7,420 bases of DNA from Actinomycetes bacterium (GTDB lineage Bacteria > Actinomycetota > Actinomycetes > Actinomycetales > Cellulomonadaceae): positions 1 to 7,420 of the forward strand of contig JAEZBT010000002.1 of NCBI GenBank assembly GCA_023426865.1, given 5' to 3'. Shown here in pieces: positions 1 through 6,190 of this stretch; position 1 is the first letter of the stretch, and the number at the start of each line of letters is the position of its first letter. A program made the translations under genes and the position numbers. The notes below the pieces were generated by a model. The model searched no databases. It had not been told where the DNA came from and saw only the letters and a program-made list of their open reading frames with translations.

Positions 1-60
1 CCCCCCGGCCCCCCCCCCCCCGGGCGGGGGGGCCCCCCCCCCCCCCCCCCCCCCCCGGGG
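1..60. repeat. C/G-only low-complexity tract
   Basis: The first 60 bases contain no A or T. The tract includes a C run of 13 (9-21) followed directly by a G-rich stretch (22-32), then an uninterrupted run of 24 C (33-56) and four G. It carries no gene. It could be a real GC hairpin between an upstream solute-binding-protein gene and the permease. It could also be a base-calling or assembly artefact, since long G runs on the complementary strand are a typical failure of two-colour sequencing. I see no homology or regulatory motif in it. Bases 61-129 return to ordinary C-rich intergenic sequence with no recognisable promoter or operator. Confidence 0.8.
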
Positions 61-129
61 AACCCGGCACCGTCGTCGGCCACCGTCCGCCCGCCGACAA
101 CCCCCTTCCGCACACCCACCCTCGGACCT

Positions 130-134
130 GGAGG
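130..134 (+). promoter_or_regulatory. Ribosome binding site of the first permease gene
   Basis: GGAGG lies six bases before the ATG at 141. This is ideal spacing and fixes the start of the MalF-like permease. Confidence 0.8.
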
Positions 135-140
135 CCCACC

Positions 141-1091
141 ATGGCGGACACGCTCGTCCGCGCTGCGCCGGTGACGGCGACCGGCCCCCGGCGGCCCCGG
201 CGCCGCCGCGGAGCCCGCTCCGGCCCCGCCTACCTGCTCGTCCTGCCCGCCGTCGCGATCCTCCTGCTCGGGCTCGGGTACCCGGTCTACTGGCAGATCA
301 TCACCTCGCTGCAGGAGTACGGGCTGGCGCAGCAGTTCGGCCAGCCGTCCGAGTTCGTCGGGCTCGACAACTACGCGCGGATCTTCGCGACGGAGGGCCT
401 CTGGGCCGTCATCGTCCGCTCGATCGCCTTCTGCATGGTCAACGCGGTGGTGACCGTCGCGATCGGCCTCGCGCTGGCGCTGCTCATGCGCGCCGTCCGA
501 CCGTGGGTGCGGATCGTGCTCCAGAGCTGCCTGCTGCTTGCCTGGGCGATGCCCATGGTGGCCGCAGTGACGGTCTGGCGCTGGCTCTTCGACTGGCGGA
601 CCGGCGTCATCAACTGGCTGCTCGTGCAGCTCGGGTTCGACGGCTACGACGGCTACAACTGGCTCGCCCAGCCCCTGACCTTCTTCTTCGTCGCCACCGT
701 GATCATCGTGTGGATGTCCGTGCCGTTCGTGGCCCTGTCCGTCTACGCAGGCCTCACCCAGGTGCCGGAGGAGGTGCTGGAGGCCGCGCGCATCGACGGC
801 GCCGGCCCGGCCCAGACCCTGCGCCACATCCTCGTGCCGATGGTGCGGCCGGTCATCGCGATCGTCCTGCTGCTCCAGATCATCTGGGACCTGCGGGTGT
901 TCGCCCAGATCCGCCTGCTCCAGGACTCCGGTGCCCACCCGGACACGGACGTGCTGGGCACCTTCATCTTCAAGCTCGGCATCGGGCAGCAGCACTTCCA
1001 GGATGCCGCGGCCGTCTCGATCCTCGTCCTCCTGCTCACGGTGCTCGTCAGCTGGCCGTACGTGCGCAGCCTCATGAAGGAGCTGTCATGA
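141..1091 (+). CDS. Carbohydrate ABC transporter permease, MalF/UgpA-like
   Basis: This is an inner-membrane permease of a binding-protein-dependent sugar importer (CUT1-type, MalF side). The 316-residue protein has an arginine-rich cytoplasmic N-terminus (17-26) and about six membrane spans near residues 30-50, 89-113, 121-147, 178-203, 233-255 and 289-308. The EAA loop that docks the ATPase lies at about 212-240 (EAARIDGAG, then LVPMVRP). The length fits the family. The start is set by GGAGG at 130-134. The stop overlaps the ATG of the second permease by four bases (ATGA), so the two subunits are probably translated in equal amounts. No solute-binding protein is in the window, but one is expected immediately upstream. 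Substrate cannot be read from the permease; the kinase and nagB downstream suggest an amino sugar or its oligomer. Family assignment is secure, substrate is inference. Confidence 0.93.
   Translation: MADTLVRAAPVTATGPRRPRRRRGARSGPAYLLVLPAVAILLLGLGYPVYWQIITSLQEYGLAQQFGQPSEFVGLDNYARIFATEGLWAVIVRSIAFCMVNAVVTVAIGLALALLMRAVRPWVRIVLQSCLLLAWAMPMVAAVTVWRWLFDWRTGVINWLLVQLGFDGYDGYNWLAQPLTFFFVATVIIVWMSVPFVALSVYAGLTQVPEEVLEAARIDGAGPAQTLRHILVPMVRPVIAIVLLLQIIWDLRVFAQIRLLQDSGAHPDTDVLGTFIFKLGIGQQHFQDAAAVSILVLLLTVLVSWPYVRSLMKELS
1077..1082 (+). promoter_or_regulatory. Ribosome binding site of the second permease gene
   Basis: AAGGAG sits inside the end of the first permease gene, five bases before the ATG at 1088. 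It supports this start over any upstream one. Confidence 0.75.
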
Positions 1092-1939
1092 CCTCGGTCA
1101 GGACGCGCCGCCGCCTCGGCCGTGGGGCGCTCGGGGCACTCGCCCTGCTCCTCGCCGCGGTGTGGGTGTTCCCCGTCTACTGGATGGTGCTCTCGGCGGT
1201 CACCCCGGACGCCTACCTGCGCACGACGACGCCGTCGTTCCTGCCGACGCACTTCACCACCAGCAACTTCTCCTCGGTGATCAGCGGCTCCGGGTTCTCC
1301 TCGGCGCTGCGGATGAGCCTCGCGGTCACGCTGGTGACCGTGCTCGCCGTGCTGGCCTTCGCGTTCCTCGCGGCACTGGCCATCAGCCGGTTCCAATTCC
1401 GCGGCCGCCGGTCGTTCGTCCTCGCGGTGCTGTTCGTGCAGATGCTGCCCGCCGAGGGCCTGTTCATCGCGCAGTACAAGATGCTGTCGTCGGCCAGCCT
1501 GCTGAACTCGGTGCTCGGCGTCTCGGTCCTCTACACGGCCGCGATCGTGCCCTTCACGATCTGGATGCTGCGAGGATTCGTGGCGAGCACCCCGGTCGAG
1601 CTCGAGGAGGCGGCGATGGTCGACGGGCTGTCGCGCTTCCAGGCGTTCTGCCGGATCACGTTGCCCCTGCTGGCGCCCGGTCTCGTGGCGTCGGGCGTGT
1701 ACGCGTTCCTCCAGGCGTGGAACGAGTTCACGGTGGCGCTCGTGGCGCTCCCGGGGGAGAGCGCGCGCACGCTGCCGCTGTGGCTGCGCACGTTCCTCCA
1801 GGCGTCGGCCAACCGGGGCGTCGACTGGGGCGAGGTGATGGCGGCCTCGAGCCTGCTGGCCGTGCCGGTCATCATCTTCTTCCTCGCGGTGCAGAACCGG
1901 ATGACGTCCGGCCTGGTCTCCGGGGCGGTGAAGGGCTGA
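1088..1939 (+). CDS. Carbohydrate ABC transporter permease, MalG/UgpE-like
   Basis: This is the partner permease of the same importer. The 283-residue protein starts with a short basic N-terminus and a first span at about 13-37. Further spans lie near 73-99, 109-121, 145-162, 193-220 and 252-268. The EAA loop is at about 171-198 (ELEEAAMVDG, then ITLPLLAPG). The C-terminus SGLVSGAVKG is the typical end of MalG-type permeases. It overlaps the previous gene by four bases, and its stop shares a base with the next start (TGATG). MalF- and MalG-type proteins form the heterodimeric channel. The energising ATPase is not encoded in this window; in many actinobacteria a single shared MsiK-type ATPase serves several such importers, which may apply here. 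Confidence 0.93.
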   Translation: MTSVRTRRRLGRGALGALALLLAAVWVFPVYWMVLSAVTPDAYLRTTTPSFLPTHFTTSNFSSVISGSGFSSALRMSLAVTLVTVLAVLAFAFLAALAISRFQFRGRRSFVLAVLFVQMLPAEGLFIAQYKMLSSASLLNSVLGVSVLYTAAIVPFTIWMLRGFVASTPVELEEAAMVDGLSRFQAFCRITLPLLAPGLVASGVYAFLQAWNEFTVALVALPGESARTLPLWLRTFLQASANRGVDWGEVMAASSLLAVPVIIFFLAVQNRMTSGLVSGAVKG

Positions 1940-2934
1940 TGGCGGCGACCCTGCCGGCGGTTGCCCGCACCGGCCTCGCCGCGGCTCCCGGCACCGACCT
2001 GCGGGTGGGGCTGGACCTCGGCGGCAGCAAGGTGCTCGGCGTCCTGCTCGAGGGCGACACGGTGCGCCGTCTGCTGCGCGTCCCGACGGACCTCGGACCG
2101 GAGGGCGTGGTCGGGAGCGCGGCGGGGGTGGTCCGGGGCCTGTGCGAGGCCGCCGGGATCGCGCCGACGCAGCTCGCGGGCGTCGGGATGGCCCTGCCGG
2201 GCATCGTCGACCCGACGACCGGGACTGTCTCGCACGCGGTCAACCTGCGCATCCACCTGACCGACGTTCCCGTGGGCGCGCTGCTGTCGGAGCAGCTCGG
2301 CGGGGTGCCGGTCACCGTGGAGAACGACCTGAACGCGGCCGCCCTCGGCGCGGCGGAGACGCTCGGCCACTCCGACATGGCGTTCCTCGCGCTGGGCACG
2401 GGCCTGGCTGCGGGCCTGCTGCTCGACGGGCGTCTGCGCCGCGGGTACGCGGGTGCGGCGGGCGAGGTGGGGCATCTGCCGTACCGGCCGGGCGGGCTCG
2501 CGTGCGCGTGCGGCCAGCGCGGCTGCCTGGAGATGTACGCCTCGGGCTCGGCCCTCGACGCGGCGTGGCCGTCGCGGACCGGGGCGCCGTCGCCGGTGGA
2601 GGTCTTCGAGGCGGCGTCCCGCGGCGAGCCCGAGGCCGTCGCGGTCCGGGACACGTTCACCGACGCGGTCGCGACGGCGGTGCGCTTCCTGGTCATGGCG
2701 CTCGACGTCGCGCACGTGGTGCTCGGTGGCGGGGTGGCGAACCTGGGAGACGAGCTCGTGCGGCGCGTGCGCGACGCCGTCCGCGCGCAGCTCGCCGGGT
2801 CGTCCCTGCTGGAGGCTCTGGGAATCCCCGAGCGCATCGAGCTGACCCCCGCGGGCGTGCCCGTCGGCGCGGTCGGCGCGGCCCTGGCGACGCGCGCGAC
2901 CGGGCGTGCGGGAGAGGTGGAGGTGGTGGCCTGA
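1939..2934 (+). CDS. ROK-family sugar kinase (amino sugar or glucose kinase)
   Basis: This cytoplasmic ATP-dependent sugar kinase has 331 residues, about family length with a short extra N-terminus (1-20). The nucleotide-phosphate loop is at 23-31 (VGLDLGGSK). The sugar-binding and catalytic motif is END at 128-130, with Asp130 as the expected base. A second phosphate loop lies at 152-159 (LGTGLAAG). GEVGH (175-179) and CACGQRGCLE (189-198) give the ROK zinc site, with His179, Cys189, Cys191 and Cys196 as ligands and Glu198 as a sugar contact. The adenosine region is near 260-267 (VVLGGGVA). There is no N-terminal DNA-binding domain, so it is a kinase rather than a ROK repressor. Its place between transporter permeases and nagB suggests N-acetylglucosamine, glucosamine or a related sugar as substrate. 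Glucokinase activity cannot be excluded. The start follows from the TGATG overlap with the permease stop. Confidence 0.9.
   Translation: MAATLPAVARTGLAAAPGTDLRVGLDLGGSKVLGVLLEGDTVRRLLRVPTDLGPEGVVGSAAGVVRGLCEAAGIAPTQLAGVGMALPGIVDPTTGTVSHAVNLRIHLTDVPVGALLSEQLGGVPVTVENDLNAAALGAAETLGHSDMAFLALGTGLAAGLLLDGRLRRGYAGAAGEVGHLPYRPGGLACACGQRGCLEMYASGSALDAAWPSRTGAPSPVEVFEAASRGEPEAVAVRDTFTDAVATAVRFLVMALDVAHVVLGGGVANLGDELVRRVRDAVRAQLAGSSLLEALGIPERIELTPAGVPVGAVGAALATRATGRAGEVEVVA
2919..2923 (+). promoter_or_regulatory. Ribosome binding site of nagB
   Basis: GGAGG within the kinase C-terminal codons lies ten bases before the ATG at 2934, which overlaps the kinase stop. It decides the nagB start. Confidence 0.65.
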
Positions 2935-3716
2935 TGGAGGTCGTGATCGGGGGAGGGGCGGACCTGGCGCGTTGGGCGGCGGGCGCCGTCGAGACCCTCC
3001 TGCGCGGCAAGCCCGACGCGGTGCTCGGCCTGGCGACGGGTTCCTCCCCGCTGGCGCTGTACGACGAGCTGGCCCGCCGGCACGCCGAGGAGGGGCTGTC
3101 GTTCGCGCGGGCCCGCGCCTTCCTGCTGGACGAGTACGTCGGCCTGCCGGCCGGGCACCCCGAGCGCTACGCGGCGGTCATCGACCGCGAGCTGGTGTCC
3201 CGCGTGGACTTCGCCCCGGGCGCCGTCCGTGCACTCGACGGTGGGGCCGCGGACCTGCCCGCGACCTGCGCCGAGTACGAGGCGGCGATCCGGGCGGCGG
3301 GCGGTGTCGACCTGCAGATCCTCGGGATCGGCACGGACGGGCACCTGGCGTTCAACGAGCCGGGGTCGTCGCTGGCGTCCCGGACGCGCATCACGACGCT
3401 CACCGAACAGACCCGCCAGGACAACGCCCGGTTCTTCGACGGCGACGCCGACGCCGTGCCGCGGCACGTCCTGACGCAGGGTCTCGGCACGATCATGGAG
3501 GCGCGGCACCTCGTGCTGCTCGCCGCGGGCCGCGCGAAGGCCGAGGCCGTGCATCGGATGGTCGAGGGCGGCATCAGCTCGATGTGGCCCGCGTCGGTGC
3601 TCCAGCTGCACCCGCACGTCACGATCCTGCTGGACGACGCCGCGGCCGGCCGCCTCCAGCTCGCGGACCACTTCCGCCAGACCTGGGCGCACAAGCCGGC
3701 GTGGCAGGGGCTCTGA
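2934..3716 (+). CDS. nagB: Glucosamine-6-phosphate deaminase
   Basis: This cytoplasmic enzyme converts glucosamine-6-phosphate to fructose-6-phosphate and ammonia, linking amino sugar use to glycolysis. The 260-residue length is close to the 266 of the E. coli enzyme. The phosphate-binding segment is at 32-44 (GLATGSSPL). FLLDEYVGL at 63-71 carries Asp66, the counterpart of E. coli Asp72. GIGTDGHLAFNEP at 131-143 carries Asp135, His137 and Glu142, the counterparts of Asp141, His143 and Glu148. SRTR at 149-152 and the segment around 196-219 (AAGRAKAEAV, then SMWPAS) are also family hallmarks and distinguish it from 6-phosphogluconolactonase. It is the last gene of the coupled operon; 182 bases separate it from the next gene. 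No deacetylase (nagA) is visible here, so N-acetylated substrate would need one encoded elsewhere. I cannot judge allosteric control from the sequence. Confidence 0.95.
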   Translation: MEVVIGGGADLARWAAGAVETLLRGKPDAVLGLATGSSPLALYDELARRHAEEGLSFARARAFLLDEYVGLPAGHPERYAAVIDRELVSRVDFAPGAVRALDGGAADLPATCAEYEAAIRAAGGVDLQILGIGTDGHLAFNEPGSSLASRTRITTLTEQTRQDNARFFDGDADAVPRHVLTQGLGTIMEARHLVLLAAGRAKAEAVHRMVEGGISSMWPASVLQLHPHVTILLDDAAAGRLQLADHFRQTWAHKPAWQGL

Positions 3717-3739
3717 CGGTCCCGCCGCATCGTCGTCCT

Positions 3740-3778
3740 GGCCCCACCGCCCCGGCCCCACCGCCCCGGCCCCACCGC
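3740..3778. repeat. 14-bp tandem repeat, 2.8 copies
   Basis: The unit GGCCCCACCGCCCC occurs twice perfectly (3740-3753, 3754-3767) followed by an 11-base partial copy (3768-3778). It lies in the nagB-to-phosphodiesterase spacer, 23 bases after the nagB stop. It does not form a clear hairpin and has no T-tract, so I do not call it a terminator. It may be simple slippage-derived sequence. Confidence 0.9.
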
Positions 3779-3828
3779 ATGGGCCATCGCGCGCCGCTGA
3801 CCGCTTTTCACCCTGCACGATCCGGCAT

Positions 3829-3838
3829 GGCCCGGGCC
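3829..3838. other. 10-bp perfect palindrome
   Basis: GGCCCGGGCC is self-complementary. It lies just upstream of the candidate promoter of the cyclic-di-GMP gene, where a regulator could bind. In sequence this GC-rich such a palindrome can also arise by chance. Confidence 0.3.
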
Positions 3839-3844
3839 TCGGGC

Positions 3845-3870
3845 TTCACTCCACGTTCACATCGGCCGAT
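3845..3870 (+). promoter_or_regulatory. Candidate FliA/sigma-28-type promoter
   Basis: TTCA (3845-3848), a 16-base spacer and GCCGAT (3865-3870) resemble the flagellar sigma factor consensus, which in E. coli and Bacillus is TAAA, about 15 bases, then GCCGATA. The -35 half is a poor match to TAAA, but as I recall motile actinomycetes use a CTCA-like version. Transcription would begin around 3876-3880 and leave a leader of about 20 bases holding the ribosome binding site, which is a sensible geometry. TTCAC also occurs at 3807-3811 and 3856-3860. The assignment rests on one motif and is tentative. Confidence 0.35.
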
Positions 3871-3885
3871 TCCCTGGCATGAGGT

Positions 3886-3894
3886 GGAGGTGAG
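3886..3894 (+). promoter_or_regulatory. Ribosome binding site deciding the EAL protein start
   Basis: GGAGGTGAG is a near-perfect Shine-Dalgarno sequence. GGAGG ends eight bases before the ATG at 3899. In-frame ATGs at 3779 and 3827 have no comparable site and would add a polar, low-complexity extension, so 3899 is preferred. Confidence 0.85.
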
Positions 3895-3898
3895 GCGA

Positions 3899-6175
3899 AT
3901 GTGGCGCTGGTACGCGCTCGGCGGCGTCCTCGTCGCCGGGCATGCCATGGTGCCGGCCGGCCCCCTCCGCGATGTCACCTACATCGGCTTCTCCGTCGCC
4001 GCCGTCTGCATGACGCTCGTCGGGGTCCGTCGCCACCGACCCACGCTCCGTGCGCCGTGGTTCCTCTTCGCCGTCGGCATCGGCCTCTGGGCGGCGGGTG
4101 ACGCCCTGTGGGCCGTCTTCGACCACCTCCTGGGCATCGACCCGTTCCCCAGCGCCGCCGACGGCGTCGACCTGGTCGCGTACGTGTTCTTCGCCGCGGG
4201 GCTGCGCCGCCTCGCGCGCGCGCGCAACCCCGAGGGCCACATGATCGCGTCGCTCGACGCCGCGCTCGTGGGCACCGTCTGCTTCGTCGTGCTGTGGGTC
4301 TTCGTCATCGGACCGGCGTTCGAGTCGCCGGAGACCGGCTTCCTCGGCGCCGTCGTGGCCTCGGCCTACCCGTTCGTCGACACGCTCCTGCTGCTCCACC
4401 TCGCGTACATCGCGTGGGACACCCGCTTCCGCTCGCCCTCCCTCCGGATGCTCGCTGCGGGGTTCGCCGTCACCCTGGCCGCGGACGTGCTCTTCTCCCT
4501 GGCGGCGCTGCTGCCGTGGGTGGGCGAGGACGGCGTCCTGCTCGACCCGGTCTGGCTCGCCGGGTACCTGCTCATGGGATTCGCCGCGCTGCACCCGACG
4601 ATGGCCCAGGCGGGGGAGCGGCAGCCCAGTCTCGCCCTCAACACGCGCAGCGGCGTAGGCAAGCTGGTCTTCGTCGGCGCCGTCCTCCTCATGATCCCGG
4701 GCGCCTCGCTCGTCCAGCGCCTGATGGGGGAGGACCCCGACTCCGTCGAGCTCGCGGTCGCGGCGGCCGTCGTCATCCTCCTCGTCCTGGTCCGCATGGT
4801 GGCCATGACGCGGCGGCTCATCCGACAGGCCGAGCGCCTCGCGACGCTTGCTGGCTCCGACCCGCTCACCGGCCTGGCCAACCTCCGCCTCTTCACCGAC
4901 GAGGTCGCGGCCCGGCTCGCCGACCCGGCGACGTCGCGCGTCCCCGTGATGCTCGTCAACCTCGACCGGTTCGCCGAGATCCGCGAGACCCTCGGCTACC
5001 GCATCGGCGACGAGCTCGTGCACGAGGCCGGTCAGCGGCTCGCCGCGTTCGTCGGCACGCGCGGGCTCGTCGCCCGCGTCGGTGGGGACGCGTTCGGCAT
5101 CGTGGTGTACGAGGCCGACATGTGCTCCGACGACCTCGCCGAGTGCGCCGGGCACCTGCGCTCCCACCTCAACGAGCCGTTCGAGCTCTCCGACGTCCGG
5201 GTCTCCGTCGACGCACTCGTGGGCGTCGCCCTCGCCCCCGACGACGGGACCGAGCCCGCCGAGCTGCTCCAGCGGGCCGACGTCGCCCTGTCGGCCGCCC
5301 GGAACCGTCCCGAGCGCGTCGCCCGGTACTCGGGGCGGATGCCGTCCGAGGGCTCGCTGACGCCGCACCTCGTGAGCGAGCTGTCCGCCGCCATCGCCGA
5401 CGGGCACATCGTGCTGCACTACCAGCCGCAGGTGGACCTGCGCACCGGCCGCGTCCGCGGCGTCGAGGCGCTCGTGCGCTGGCAGCATCCCGTGCACGGT
5501 CTCCTGCCGCCGGACGCGTTCATCCCCGCGGCCGAGCGCACCGGCCTCATCCGGCCCCTCACGCTGCACGTGCTCGACCGGGCGCTGGAGCAGGCCGCCC
5601 TGCTGAACGGGCAGGGCCGGCCCGTCGTCGTCTCCGTGAACCTGTCGGTGCGCGACCTGCTCGACGCGAGCTTCCCCGCGGAGGTCGCGGACGCGCTGGC
5701 CCGGCACCGCGTCGACACGTCCCTCCTCGAGCTCGAGGTCACCGAGACGATGGCGATGGTCGACCCGAACCGCTCGCTGGAGGTGCTGCGTGGGCTCGCC
5801 GACCTGGGTGTCGCGCTCGCCGTCGACGACTACGGGACCGGCTACTCGTCGCTGGCGTACCTCCAGCGCCTGCCGGTCCAGCGGCTCAAGATCGACAGGT
5901 CCCTGGTGATGGAGATGCTCGACGACGCCCCGAGCGTGGCCATCGTGCGCTCCACCATCGAGCTCGCGCGCAACCTCGGCCTGACGGTCGTCGCCGAGGG
6001 CGTCGAGAACGACGCCACGCTGCTCGCGCTCTGCGACCTCGGCTGCGACGTCGCGCAGGGCTTCGGCATCGGCCGCCCGGTGCCCGTCGAGCGGCTCTCG
6101 GCGCTGATCGACGAGATCACCGGCCGGATCCCGGGCGTCATCGGGGCCGTAGGCCTGCCCGAGCGAGTGGGCTGA
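3899..6175 (+). CDS. Membrane GGDEF-EAL protein, probable cyclic-di-GMP phosphodiesterase with degenerate GGDEF
   Basis: The 758-residue protein has three parts. Residues 1-305 are a membrane domain with roughly 8-10 spans (near 5-20, 24-42, 53-75, 86-101, 118-140, 150-173, 183-205, 217-232, 255-272, 283-303), ending in a basic linker. Residues 318-478 are a GGDEF domain beginning DPLTGLAN. Its signature is GGDAF (395-399), the usual substrate-binding Asn is Arg362, and no RxxD inhibitory site precedes it; Asp356 is kept. It is therefore probably not an active diguanylate cyclase. Residues 494-742 are an EAL domain with the expected catalytic set: EALVRW (Glu523), Asn581 in VNLS, Glu613/Glu616 in ELEVTE, Asp643-Asp644 in DDYGTGYSS, Lys664 in LKID, Glu700 and Glu703 in AEGVE, and Gln720. 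Hydrolysis of cyclic-di-GMP to pGpG is the likely activity, tuned by the membrane domain and perhaps by GTP bound to the decayed GGDEF. A paralogue follows 15 bases downstream. Confidence 0.92.
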   Translation: MWRWYALGGVLVAGHAMVPAGPLRDVTYIGFSVAAVCMTLVGVRRHRPTLRAPWFLFAVGIGLWAAGDALWAVFDHLLGIDPFPSAADGVDLVAYVFFAAGLRRLARARNPEGHMIASLDAALVGTVCFVVLWVFVIGPAFESPETGFLGAVVASAYPFVDTLLLLHLAYIAWDTRFRSPSLRMLAAGFAVTLAADVLFSLAALLPWVGEDGVLLDPVWLAGYLLMGFAALHPTMAQAGERQPSLALNTRSGVGKLVFVGAVLLMIPGASLVQRLMGEDPDSVELAVAAAVVILLVLVRMVAMTRRLIRQAERLATLAGSDPLTGLANLRLFTDEVAARLADPATSRVPVMLVNLDRFAEIRETLGYRIGDELVHEAGQRLAAFVGTRGLVARVGGDAFGIVVYEADMCSDDLAECAGHLRSHLNEPFELSDVRVSVDALVGVALAPDDGTEPAELLQRADVALSAARNRPERVARYSGRMPSEGSLTPHLVSELSAAIADGHIVLHYQPQVDLRTGRVRGVEALVRWQHPVHGLLPPDAFIPAAERTGLIRPLTLHVLDRALEQAALLNGQGRPVVVSVNLSVRDLLDASFPAEVADALARHRVDTSLLELEVTETMAMVDPNRSLEVLRGLADLGVALAVDDYGTGYSSLAYLQRLPVQRLKIDRSLVMEMLDDAPSVAIVRSTIELARNLGLTVVAEGVENDATLLALCDLGCDVAQGFGIGRPVPVERLSALIDEITGRIPGVIGAVGLPERVG

Positions 6176-6180
6176 GGACG

Positions 6181-6188
6181 GGGAGGGG
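6181..6188 (+). promoter_or_regulatory. Ribosome binding site of the second GGDEF protein
   Basis: GGGAGGGG lies in the 15-base gap after the EAL protein stop. GGAGG ends four bases before the GTG at 6191, slightly close but usable. A second in-frame GTG at 6206 has only a weak GAGG (6195-6198) before it. Confidence 0.6.
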
Positions 6189-6190
6189 AC

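Noticed and set aside
61..140. DasR-type operator (TGGTCTAGACCA-like) upstream of the permeases
   Set aside because: I looked for the known amino sugar regulator site and found nothing resembling it in the visible upstream region or in the 3717-3898 spacer.
1872..3818. Long minus-strand open frame (648 codons) opposite the kinase and nagB
   Set aside because: Composition is Arg/Pro/Ala/Gly-rich with no recognisable motif. The plus-strand genes have full catalytic motifs and ribosome binding sites.
3781..3833. Inverted repeat GGGCCAT/ATGGCCC as an intrinsic terminator
   Set aside because: The stem is only seven pairs with a 39-base loop and no T-tract, so it is not a convincing terminator.
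3779..3898. N-terminal extension of the EAL protein from ATG 3779 or 3827
   Set aside because: Both are in frame, but neither has a good ribosome binding site. The extension is polar and unlike the paralogue, whereas ATG 3899 has GGAGGTGAG at the right distance.
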